From the NCBI RefSeq assembly GCF_002278135.3, contig NZ_CP029425.2, forward strand, positions 6,176,001 through 6,240,000: a stretch of 64,000 nucleotides of DNA, written 5' to 3'. The stretch comes from Bradyrhizobium ottawaense (GTDB taxonomy: Bacteria > Pseudomonadota > Alphaproteobacteria > Rhizobiales > Xanthobacteraceae). The position numbers and the translations under genes are program-made. A model generated the notes under the pieces. It saw only the letters and a program-made list of their open reading frames with translations, ran no database searches and was not told the origin of the DNA. Shown here piece by piece: positions 25,739 to 32,998 of the stretch (position 1 is the first letter of the stretch; the number at the start of each line of letters is the position of its first letter).

Positions 25739-25770
25739 CCGCGGCGGCCTATCGGCCGCCGCGGTATTTT
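25739..25770 (+). terminator. intrinsic terminator after iorB
   Basis: CCGCGGCGGCC and GGCCGCCGCGG form a long GC stem around a short loop, followed by TATTTT. It separates iorAB from the fccB-sox genes and ends 14 bases before the fccB ATG. Confidence 0.75.
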
Positions 25771-25783
25771 GCGGACAAAATTC

Positions 25784-27055
25784 ATGAATGCGCCGGTGAC
25801 ACGGCGGAATGCCCTTCTCGGCATCACCGCCGCGGCCACATCGTTCGCCGTCCCCTCCATCCTGCGCGCGCAATCGGCAGGCCGCATCGTCGTGATCGGC
25901 GGCGGTTTTGGCGGCGCGGCCTGCGCGCGGGCGCTCAAGCGCGCGCAGGCGGGCTTGCAGGTGACGCTGATCGAGCCGAACAAGACCTTCACGTCGTGCC
26001 CCTTCAGCAACGAGGTGATCGCCGGCCTGCGCGAGATCGAAGCGCAGCAGTTCGGCTATGACAGGCTCGCCGCCGAGGGCATCACCGTCGCCGCTCAGGC
26101 CGCTACGGCCGTCGACGCGCAAAAGCGCAGCGTGACGGCCGCCGATGGCGCCACGTTTGCTTATGACCGCCTCGTCATTTCGCCCGGCATCGACTTCCAC
26201 TTCGAAGCCCTGCCCGGCTATGACGACGCTGCATCGGAGAAAATACCGCACGCCTGGAAGGCCGGCGTGCAAACGCTGTTGCTGCGCAGGCAGCTGGAGG
26301 CAATGGCTGACGGCGGCACGGTCGCCATTGCAATCCCGGCCAATCCCTCGCGCTGCCCGCCCGCACCTTACGAGCGTGCCAGCCTGATCGCGCATTATCT
26401 GAAGACGAACAAGCCACGCTCAAAAGTGCTGGTGCTCGACGCCAAGGACGGTTTCTCCCAGCAGCGGCTGTTCGAGAAGGCGTGGAAGGAGCTCTACGGC
26501 GACATGATCGAGCGCGTCGCGCTGTCGCAAGGCGGCCGCGTGACCTCGGTCGATCCTGCAACCAGGACCATCATCACGGAGTTCGGCAACTACACGCCCG
26601 ATGTCGCCAACGTCATCCCGCCGCAGCGCGCGGGGCGTATTGCCGCGATCGCGGGCGCTACGGATGCGACCGGCTGGTGCCCGATCGACCCCGTGACCTT
26701 CGAGTCGAAGCTCGTCAAGAACATCCACGTCATCGGCGACGCCTGTCTCGGCGGCGGCATTCCCAAATCGGCCTCGGCCGCAAGCGGGCAAGGCAAGGCT
26801 TGCGCCGCTGCCATCGTTGCTTTGCTCGCGGGCCGCGCGCCGGAAATGCCGCGGCTGACAGGCGTCTGCTACAATACCGTGGCACCTGGTTACGGCTTCT
26901 CCCTCGCCGGCAACTACCAGCCGAAAGGCGACATCTTCGCCGAGGTCGAAGGCGGCGCGACGAGCCCGGTCGATGCCCCGCGCGAATTGCGCGCCCGCGA
27001 GGCGACCGAAGCCGAGCGCTGGTTTCAAACCATCACGGCGGACACCTTTGGCTAA
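25784..27055 (+). CDS. fccB: flavocytochrome c sulfide dehydrogenase-type flavoprotein (FccB/SoxF)
   Basis: This 423-residue periplasmic flavoprotein has a Tat signal (TRRNALLGITAAATSFAVPS) and the FAD loop VVIGGGFGGAACARALKR. C72 in TSCPFSNEV corresponds to the cysteine that binds FAD covalently in FccB. Two further cysteines, in SRCPPAPYERA and in GVCYNTVAPGYGFSL, correspond to the redox disulfide. The FCSD-type C-terminal domain follows. It should oxidise sulfide or a protein persulfide. The dihaem partner FccA is not encoded here; SoxX or SoxA may accept electrons. The ATG at 25784 is preferred to a TTG at 25769 that lies inside the terminator. SoxX overlaps its 3' end. Confidence 0.9.
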   Translation: MNAPVTRRNALLGITAAATSFAVPSILRAQSAGRIVVIGGGFGGAACARALKRAQAGLQVTLIEPNKTFTSCPFSNEVIAGLREIEAQQFGYDRLAAEGITVAAQAATAVDAQKRSVTAADGATFAYDRLVISPGIDFHFEALPGYDDAASEKIPHAWKAGVQTLLLRRQLEAMADGGTVAIAIPANPSRCPPAPYERASLIAHYLKTNKPRSKVLVLDAKDGFSQQRLFEKAWKELYGDMIERVALSQGGRVTSVDPATRTIITEFGNYTPDVANVIPPQRAGRIAAIAGATDATGWCPIDPVTFESKLVKNIHVIGDACLGGGIPKSASAASGQGKACAAAIVALLAGRAPEMPRLTGVCYNTVAPGYGFSLAGNYQPKGDIFAEVEGGATSPVDAPRELRAREATEAERWFQTITADTFG

Positions 27056-27500
27056 ATCCTCCGTCCATGGCGTGGCGCTGATCGCCGCCAGTCTCGCCCT
27101 CGTCAGCGTTGCGCGCGCGGACGAACTCGCCTCCTACAAGGTAGCCGGCGACGGCATAGTGGAATCGCTCACGGGCACGCCAGGCGATGCCGTGCGCGGC
27201 CGCGCGCTGGTGCTGGCGCGCACCACGACCTGCATCCTCTGCCATTCCGGTCCCTTCCCGGAAACGCGGTTCCAGGGCGATCTCGCACCTGACCTCACAG
27301 GCGCCGGGAACCGCTGGTCGGTGAGCCAGTTGCGGCTTCGGCTGGTCGATGCGGCCCGCTTCAACCCGGAGACCATCATGCCGTCCTATTACCGCATTGA
27401 CGGCTTCGTGCGGGTCGGGCGCAACTTCACCGGCAAGCCGATATTGTCGGCGGCGGAGATCGAGGACATCGTGGCTTTTCTTGCAACGCTTCGCGACTAG
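27048..27500 (+). CDS. soxX: sulfur oxidation monohaem cytochrome SoxX
   Basis: This 150-residue exported c-type cytochrome carries the haem motif C62-I-L-C65-H66, with Met111 in ETIMPSYYRI as the probable axial ligand. It pairs with SoxA to join thiosulfate to SoxY. No ATG fits the N-terminus: the frame begins best at TTG 27048, which overlaps the fccB stop by eight bases and gives a proper signal sequence (GVALIAASLALVSVARA). A longer in-frame start lies well inside fccB and is rejected. The overlap implies translational coupling. Confidence 0.88.
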   Translation: MAKSSVHGVALIAASLALVSVARADELASYKVAGDGIVESLTGTPGDAVRGRALVLARTTTCILCHSGPFPETRFQGDLAPDLTGAGNRWSVSQLRLRLVDAARFNPETIMPSYYRIDGFVRVGRNFTGKPILSAAEIEDIVAFLATLRD

Positions 27501-27508
27501 GACTGTTC

Positions 27509-27976
27509 ATGCCAACCACGCGACGACAATTTTTGAGCCTCGCCGGAGGCGTCACTGCCGCCGGCACGATCCCGATCGTCACCCTGCGTCGGCTTCACGC
27601 GACCCCAGCGATGCTCAATACCGCGATCCGCAACGTCGTCGGCGAAGCGCCGATTCGCACCGGCAGGGTGAAGCTCGACATTCCGCCACTGGTCGAGAAC
27701 GGCAACACCGTGCCGATGATGGTGAGCGTTGCAAGCCCGATGACCGCTGACGACCACGTCAAGAGCATCCACATCTTCAACGAGAAGAACCCGCAGCCGA
27801 ACATCGGCAATTTCTATCTCGGCCCCTCCTGCGGCCGCGCCCAGGTCGCGACCCGCATCCGCCTCGCAGACACCCAGAAGGTGGTTGCGATCGCGCGCCT
27901 GTCCGACGACACGTTCTGGCAGGTCGCCGTCGACGTGGTCGTGACGCTGGCCGCCTGCACCGAGGAGATGAACTGA
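27509..27976 (+). CDS. soxY: thiosulfate carrier protein SoxY with altered C-terminal motif
   Basis: This 155-residue protein has a Tat signal (TTRRQFLSLAGGVTAAGTIP) and the SoxY immunoglobulin-like domain. SoxY carries sulfur intermediates on a cysteine in a flexible C-terminal GGCGG tail. Here the tail reads LAACTEEMN: Cys150 is kept, but the flanking glycines are replaced and five residues follow. A second cysteine, C108, is present. The Tat signal is consistent with export as a complex with SoxZ. The stop overlaps the soxZ ATG by one base (TGATG). The change may limit which partner enzymes can reach the cysteine. Confidence 0.9.
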   Translation: MPTTRRQFLSLAGGVTAAGTIPIVTLRRLHATPAMLNTAIRNVVGEAPIRTGRVKLDIPPLVENGNTVPMMVSVASPMTADDHVKSIHIFNEKNPQPNIGNFYLGPSCGRAQVATRIRLADTQKVVAIARLSDDTFWQVAVDVVVTLAACTEEMN

Positions 27977-28293
27977 TGGCCGCGCTCATCAACGTTCCCG
28001 CGAAGGCCAAGCGCGGCGACGTCATCGAGATCCGCACGCTGACCTCGCACATCATGGAGACGGGCTTCCGCCACACCGTGGAGGGCAAGCTGGTGCCGCG
28101 CGACATCATCACGAGCTTCACCTGCCGCTACAATGGCGCCGAGGTCTTTCGCGCCGACCTGTTTCCGGCGATCGCAGCCAATCCTTATCTGTCGTTCTTC
28201 ACGGTCGCCAGGGAAAGCGGCAAGTTCGAATTCGAATGGATCGGCGACAACGGCTATTCGTCCACTGCGTCGGCGTCGATCACTGTCGAATGA
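27976..28293 (+). CDS. soxZ: thiosulfate oxidation protein SoxZ
   Basis: This 105-residue protein has the SoxZ beta-sandwich pattern: LINVPAKAKRGDVIEIRTLT, HIMETGFRHT and LSFFTVARESGKFEFEW. It has no signal peptide of its own and is normally exported bound to Tat-dependent SoxY. It forms the SoxYZ carrier heterodimer. Its start overlaps the soxY stop and its stop overlaps the soxA ATG (ATGA), so the three genes are translationally coupled. Confidence 0.93.
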   Translation: MAALINVPAKAKRGDVIEIRTLTSHIMETGFRHTVEGKLVPRDIITSFTCRYNGAEVFRADLFPAIAANPYLSFFTVARESGKFEFEWIGDNGYSSTASASITVE

Positions 28294-29069
28294 GCGTTTG
28301 GCACGCGATAGCAGCAGCGGCCTTGTTCGCCGCGGCCCCAGCCCTGCTCGCCGGTGAAATCCCGCCCGATGCGCGCCGGTCCGGCTACTCGTTCATGGGC
28401 CCGGACACGCGCTCCATGCAGGATGACGACACCTCCAATCCGGGCATGCTGTTCGTGCTCGACGGCGAACAGCTCTGGACGAAGAAGTCCGGCAGCGCGG
28501 AGAAAGCCTGCGCGGATTGCCATGGCGATGCGCACAGCAGCATGAAGGGCGTCGCTACGCGCTATCCGGCCATCGACAAGACGCTCAGTCGCCCCGTCAC
28601 GCTCGACCAGCGCATCAATCTCTGCCGCGCCAATCATCAGCAGGCGCCGCCACTGCCTTACGAGAGCCGCGACCTCCTGGCGCTGTCCGCCTTCGTTGCC
28701 CATCAATCGCGCGGTGTCGCGATCACCGCCGGCGACGATCCGCAAGCAAAGCCCTTCGTGGCGCAAGGCCGCGACCTCTTCATGCAGCGGGAGGGCCAAC
28801 TCAACCTCGCCTGCACCAATTGCCACGACGACAATTTCGACAAGCGCCTTGCGGGCGCGCCGGTCACGCAAGGACAGCCGACCGGCTATCCGCTCTACCG
28901 CCTCGAATGGCAAACGCTGGGATCGCTGGAGCGGCGGCTGCGCAGCTGCATGAGCGGCGTCCGCGCCCAGGCCTATGATTACGGCTCGCCCGAGCTGGTC
29001 GCGCTCGAGCTTTATCTGATGTCGCGGGCGCGCGGCCTGCCGATGGAGACGCCGGCCGTACGGCCCTGA
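28290..29069 (+). CDS. soxA: sulfur oxidation dihaem cytochrome SoxA
   Basis: This 259-residue periplasmic cytochrome has a signal peptide (to about residue 21) and two haem sites, C74-x2-C77-H78 and C175-x2-C178-H179. C112 in NLCRANH and C220 in LRSCMSG match the cysteine ligands of SoxA haems; the second is the persulfidated active-site cysteine in characterised SoxAX. With SoxX it conjugates thiosulfate to SoxY. It is the last gene of the operon; no soxB or soxCD follows. A hairpin at 29074 closes the unit. Confidence 0.92.
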   Translation: MSVWHAIAAAALFAAAPALLAGEIPPDARRSGYSFMGPDTRSMQDDDTSNPGMLFVLDGEQLWTKKSGSAEKACADCHGDAHSSMKGVATRYPAIDKTLSRPVTLDQRINLCRANHQQAPPLPYESRDLLALSAFVAHQSRGVAITAGDDPQAKPFVAQGRDLFMQREGQLNLACTNCHDDNFDKRLAGAPVTQGQPTGYPLYRLEWQTLGSLERRLRSCMSGVRAQAYDYGSPELVALELYLMSRARGLPMETPAVRP

Positions 29070-29073
29070 ACGA

Positions 29074-29099
29074 GAACGGCTGGGATCACCCAGCCGTTC
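29074..29099. terminator. hairpin between convergent soxA and permease genes
   Basis: GAACGGCTGGG and CCCAGCCGTTC form a perfect 11-base stem with a four-base loop. There is no T tract on either side, so it may be a factor-assisted or bidirectional terminator. Confidence 0.55.
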
Positions 29100-29122
29100 C
29101 GCAAGGAGCTTGACCTCGTTGA

Positions 29123-30790
29123 CTACTCCGCCGGCGCGGCCGACATCTCCGGATGTGCGGCATAGTGTTCGCTGGCGCCGAGCTTGCTGGCCGCGAACAG
29201 GCCGGCGGCCATCGCAGCGTAGGCCAGCGCGACGGCGGGCGTGACACCGAATCCACCGCCAATGCCGACGGCCTCGCCATGCATGAAGCCGAAATAGGTC
29301 AGGACCGCACCGACCAGCGCGAAGCCTGATGCCTTCTCGAAGTCGCGCTCGATGATGAAGACGCCGATCGCGCCCAGGATGAGGCCGCCGAGGATGGAGC
29401 CGCCGCCCATGACTTCGAGCCCGTGGTAGAACACGCCCTGCTGCGGCAACGCTGCGATCGCGGCGGCCTTCACCGCGTCCGCCTTGTCGGCGGCCATGCC
29501 GCCGACGGTTGCCGCCGCATTCATGGTCGAGCCGAGCATCGTGTCGATCTGCAGCTTGGCCCAGGCCGCCAGATGCGGCGTCAGCGCCAGCACGATCGCG
29601 GGCGCGTGCTTGACCGGCGTGGTCTGGAACGCCTGCGCCCCGATCAGCATGCCGATGTAGAGCAGGATCGGCGAGATCGCGACCACGGGCACGAGCGCCA
29701 GCAGCACCGAGATGATGCCGAACCAGGCCAGCACGATCACCATGATGCCGGTTGCCGCGGAGTAACCGATGCGGCCGCCCATCGCCTTCCAGCCGGGATG
29801 GCCGATATAGACGGCGTTGATGAAGGGATTGCCCATCAGGCAGCCGATCAGGCTGACGACGCCGTCGGCCGTGAGTACCCGCGTGGTCGGATATTCGTCG
29901 CCGGCGGCTTCCGCGCTCTCGACATTGTCCATGGCTTCGACGAGGTCATAGATGCCAAACGGAATGGCGGTGACGAGGATGATGCCAAGGAATTCGAAGC
30001 CGGAAAAGACGTAGCCTACGGCGGGGAGCGGCACCGAGAAGCCGAAATTGGCAAAGGCATCGCCGACACCCTTGACGCTTAGTCCACCGAGACCGAGCCC
30101 GAACAGGTTCGAGCCCCATGCGATGATCATGCCGACGGCGATGGCGACGAGGCCTGCGGGAATGCCGCGCGGATATTTCACGCCGCCAAACCAGCTCACC
30201 AGGATGATGGCAAAGCAGACGAGGCCGATCTGCGGCGTCATGTACATTTCCAGCGCCGGCCGCATCGAGATGAAGGTGACGGAGACACCGGCGAGCGTGC
30301 CGAGCAACGCCGCGCGCGGCGTGATCTTGCGGATGAACGGCGCGATGAAGCCGCCGATCATGAGGATGAAGCTTTGGAAGAATACCCAGACGAGGCCGGC
30401 GGACCAGCCCTTGAGCGGATCGCCGGTCTTCAGCGTGATCGGCAGCATGATCACGAAGGTGACGATGAACATGTGCGGCACGCTGACGCCCGAGGGCAAC
30501 GCGCAGACGTCGTTACGGCCGGTCTTCTGCGCCAGACGGTAGGCGAGGTAGGCGTAGTAGAAAGTCGAGAGGCACATCATCAGCCCGAGCGCGGGGAGGA
30601 TGCGGCCGAACACCAGACTATCAGGCATCTTCAGGACGAAGCGCAACAGGCCCGTGAGCACCAGCATGTTGACGAGGATGTTGGTGCCGAAGCCGAAAAA
30701 CGCATTCCAGTCGCCCGATGTCCATAGTGCCGGCTTGTACTCAGACGTATTGAACTCAGACTTGCCGGCCGTCCCCGTCAATATGCTCAT
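29123..30790 (-). CDS. NCS2-type (xanthine/uracil permease family) transporter
   Basis: This 555-residue inner-membrane protein has about 13 hydrophobic segments. It resembles the AzgA/GhxP branch of NCS2 nucleobase transporters: TSGDWNAFFGFGTNILVNML, PSGVSVPHMFIV, and PFGIYDLVEAMDNVESAEAA with the conserved glutamate, followed by GNPFINAVYIGHPGWK. Substrates in this family are purines, pyrimidines or related rings. It begins 10 bases after the cysteine hydrolase gene on the same strand, so the two form an operon. The pair suggests uptake and cleavage of a cyclic or linear ureide. The substrate is inferred from that neighbour only. Confidence 0.82.
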   Translation of the reverse strand: MSILTGTAGKSEFNTSEYKPALWTSGDWNAFFGFGTNILVNMLVLTGLLRFVLKMPDSLVFGRILPALGLMMCLSTFYYAYLAYRLAQKTGRNDVCALPSGVSVPHMFIVTFVIMLPITLKTGDPLKGWSAGLVWVFFQSFILMIGGFIAPFIRKITPRAALLGTLAGVSVTFISMRPALEMYMTPQIGLVCFAIILVSWFGGVKYPRGIPAGLVAIAVGMIIAWGSNLFGLGLGGLSVKGVGDAFANFGFSVPLPAVGYVFSGFEFLGIILVTAIPFGIYDLVEAMDNVESAEAAGDEYPTTRVLTADGVVSLIGCLMGNPFINAVYIGHPGWKAMGGRIGYSAATGIMVIVLAWFGIISVLLALVPVVAISPILLYIGMLIGAQAFQTTPVKHAPAIVLALTPHLAAWAKLQIDTMLGSTMNAAATVGGMAADKADAVKAAAIAALPQQGVFYHGLEVMGGGSILGGLILGAIGVFIIERDFEKASGFALVGAVLTYFGFMHGEAVGIGGGFGVTPAVALAYAAMAAGLFAASKLGASEHYAAHPEMSAAPAE

Positions 30791-30800
30791 GACAATACCC

Positions 30801-31499
30801 CTATGTGGTCGAAACCTTCATTGCCTCCAGAACCGCGGCCGAGGTTGCGACCCAGCCGAAGATGCCGCCCTGGGCCTTGATCATCTTCAGGCCCATCTCG
30901 TGAAACTCGGGGAAGTAGGACGCGCAGCCGTCCGACATGACGACGCAGCGGTAGCCGCGGTCATTGGCCTCGCGCACCGTGGTGTTGACGCACACTTCAG
31001 TGGTGACGCCGCACACCAGCAGATTCTCGATGCCGTATTTCTCCAGCACGTCGCCAAGCTCGGTGGCGTAGAACGCGCCCTTGCCGGGCTTGTCGATCAC
31101 GATCTCGCTGTCGAGCGGGTAGAGCTCAGGAATGATGTCGTGGCCCGCTTCGCCGCGGATGAGGATGCGGCCCATCGGGCCGGGATCGCCGATGCGCAGG
31201 CTCGGCGCGCCGCGCTCGACTTTCGCCGGCGGCGCGTCGGAGAGATCGGGCAGATGGCCCTCGCGGGTGTGGATCACCAGCATGCCGGTGTCCCGCGCCG
31301 CCGTCAGCACCGCGCCGATCGGCTTCACCGCGCGCGCGAGCTGGCTGACGTCGTTGCCGAGCGTCTCGCCAAAGCCGCCGGGCTCCATGAAGTCGCGCTG
31401 CATGTCGATGATGAGAAGCGCGGTGCTCGGCCAGTCGAGCTTGATCGGCTCGGGCTCGGCGTTGATGACGCCCAATGTCGGCTTGCTCGAGTCCAGCAT
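30801..31499 (-). CDS. isochorismatase-fold cysteine hydrolase, biuret amidohydrolase-like
   Basis: This 232-residue cytoplasmic amidase has the cysteine hydrolase triad D32 ([10 protein letters not shown]), K137 ([10 protein letters not shown]) and C170 (TTEVCVNTT). Long stretches follow the pattern that I recall for rhizobial biuret hydrolase BiuH, including [39 protein letters not shown] and [10 protein letters not shown]. Biuret hydrolase removes ammonia from biuret to give allophanate. Related enzymes act on N-carbamoyl compounds, so the substrate needs testing. No allophanate hydrolase or cyanuric acid gene is nearby. It is the first gene of the operon with the NCS2 permease. Confidence 0.85.
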   Translation of the reverse strand: MLDSSKPTLGVINAEPEPIKLDWPSTALLIIDMQRDFMEPGGFGETLGNDVSQLARAVKPIGAVLTAARDTGMLVIHTREGHLPDLSDAPPAKVERGAPSLRIGDPGPMGRILIRGEAGHDIIPELYPLDSEIVIDKPGKGAFYATELGDVLEKYGIENLLVCGVTTEVCVNTTVREANDRGYRCVVMSDGCASYFPEFHEMGLKMIKAQGGIFGWVATSAAVLEAMKVSTT

Positions 31500-31885
31500 G
31501 ACGCCCGCCCCTCGCGAGAACTCTCTTTGCCGGAGTTCTGCAAGCGCCGTGCCATTGTGTACAATTGCGATGGCGCGCCGGACGTTAGGGAATTCGTTGT
31601 GTGGTCAGAAGGTTACGTCGGCGATCGGCGTCTGCATATTCCCTGTGCGACGACTTCGCGGCGGGCATTTGCCTAGAGGATGGGCGGCCTCCGCCGTCAT
31701 GCCGAGGCGACGCTCTCTCTTTTCCCTCTCCCCGTTCTTACAGGGAGAGGGTCGGGGTGAGGGCTGCCTCCGCAATCACGGTGAGAGACGGACTCGCGGA
31801 GAGTCCCCCTCACCCGGATTGCATCTTCGATGCAATCCGGCCTCTCCCCGCGAGCGGGGAGAGGCGAAGCACTCGCGGCTCGCCC
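31500..31885. other. intergenic region with repeat element
   Basis: The right-hand part (31724-31864) is a repeat element described separately. The left part should hold the promoter of the hydrolase-permease operon, but no clear consensus is visible. Confidence 0.5.
31724..31864. repeat. interspersed element built of three hairpins
   Basis: Three inverted repeats lie in series: CCCTCTCCC with GGGAGAGGG (31724-31751), a perfect 12-base stem CCGGATTGCATC with GATGCAATCCGG (31814-31840), and CCTCTCCCCGC with GCGGGGAGAGG (31841-31864). This arrangement is typical of dispersed Bradyrhizobium intergenic elements. Confidence 0.7.
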
Positions 31886-32833
31886 CTACGCCCCATACAG
31901 CTGCCGATACTCTTCCTCGTACGGCGCATAGGAGTCCTTCATCGTCGCCATGTTCAGCAGCATGGTGGCCACCATCGTGCCCGCCTTGTCGAACACACGC
32001 GTCCTGGCCCAGGCGCTTTCGGTGCGGCGGCTGCCGGAAAGCGCGACGATCTCGCGCTCGACTTCGTAGTCCTCGTCGACGAAGAGCGGCCCCTTCACCA
32101 GCCTGATCTCCTGGTCGGCGAACAAGCCGACTGCCGGCCCCTTGGCAGGCAGCGGATCGTCCTTCGAGCGATACTGGAACAGCACGCTCAGCATCTCCAT
32201 CGGGATGATCGGTCTGCCCCAGGGGTTGTCGACGCCCGAATAGTACGGCGAGTTTTCGGTGATGACGGCGAGCTTCTGCCGCAGCGAGAAGGGATAAAGG
32301 TCGCCCATGGTTTGATCAAACGCCATGCGGACCGTCTGCCGCTTGCCGGTCTGTGCCACCTTGACGTCGCGCAGGATGACGGGATCGGCGAGCGGCTTGA
32401 GCTCGGCGAGGCGCGCCTCCAGCGCGGTCGCGGCGTGCGGTTCGCCGACGGAGGCCGTGCCGCGCAGCACCTCCGTGCCATCGCGCTTGACCATTTGAAT
32501 CTGGCACTGGCTCGTCCCGGGCAGTGGCTTCGACAGGATAGCTTGCACCTCCTCACCCTCATAGCAGACGCTGCGATAATGCGCGGACAGGCAGCCGGTC
32601 TCGAACCAGACGCGTCCCCACAGCTGCGCGCCGAGCGGGGCGAACTGGCTGAAATGCGTCGGGCCCTCGATGGTACCGCCCTTGAAGCCGAGCTTCTGCG
32701 CGGTGGCGTCGTCGTGAATGGACGCGTGCGCGTCGTAGGTTTGCGCTTGCAGCATCTGACGCGGCTGGCGCCACGGCCCGATCAGCGCCTCGGCCGTCGC
32801 TGTGATCTCGGTGTCGAATGCCTTTGCAGCCAT
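31886..32833 (-). CDS. hotdog-fold (MaoC-like) protein
   Basis: This 315-residue cytoplasmic protein has two regions compatible with tandem hotdog folds. The first has IHDDATAQKLGFKGGTIEGP followed by THFSQF, close to the hydratase/dehydratase opening of MaoC-like and FAS1-like dehydratases. No certain catalytic His-Asp pair is visible to me. It is divergent from the indolepyruvate oxidoreductase gene, with 165 bases between them, so a shared promoter region and a related role in acyl-CoA or arylacetate metabolism are possible. GTGGAG supports the ATG at 32833 over a GTG at 32845. Confidence 0.65.
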   Translation of the reverse strand: MAAKAFDTEITATAEALIGPWRQPRQMLQAQTYDAHASIHDDATAQKLGFKGGTIEGPTHFSQFAPLGAQLWGRVWFETGCLSAHYRSVCYEGEEVQAILSKPLPGTSQCQIQMVKRDGTEVLRGTASVGEPHAATALEARLAELKPLADPVILRDVKVAQTGKRQTVRMAFDQTMGDLYPFSLRQKLAVITENSPYYSGVDNPWGRPIIPMEMLSVLFQYRSKDDPLPAKGPAVGLFADQEIRLVKGPLFVDEDYEVEREIVALSGSRRTESAWARTRVFDKAGTMVATMLLNMATMKDSYAPYEEEYRQLYGA

Positions 32834-32998
32834 GATGTTCTCCACTGGAAGCCATGACTAGCAGGAGCGCCACGGATGCGGCCAGCGATATTGACTTCGC
32901 CGGCCCATGCTCTTGACTGCGAGCTTCCGCTTCGCAAGGCCGCAAATCTCCCGCGGCGCAAAATCCCTCGCCGGACCAGGACAACAAGGATCCCCGAC

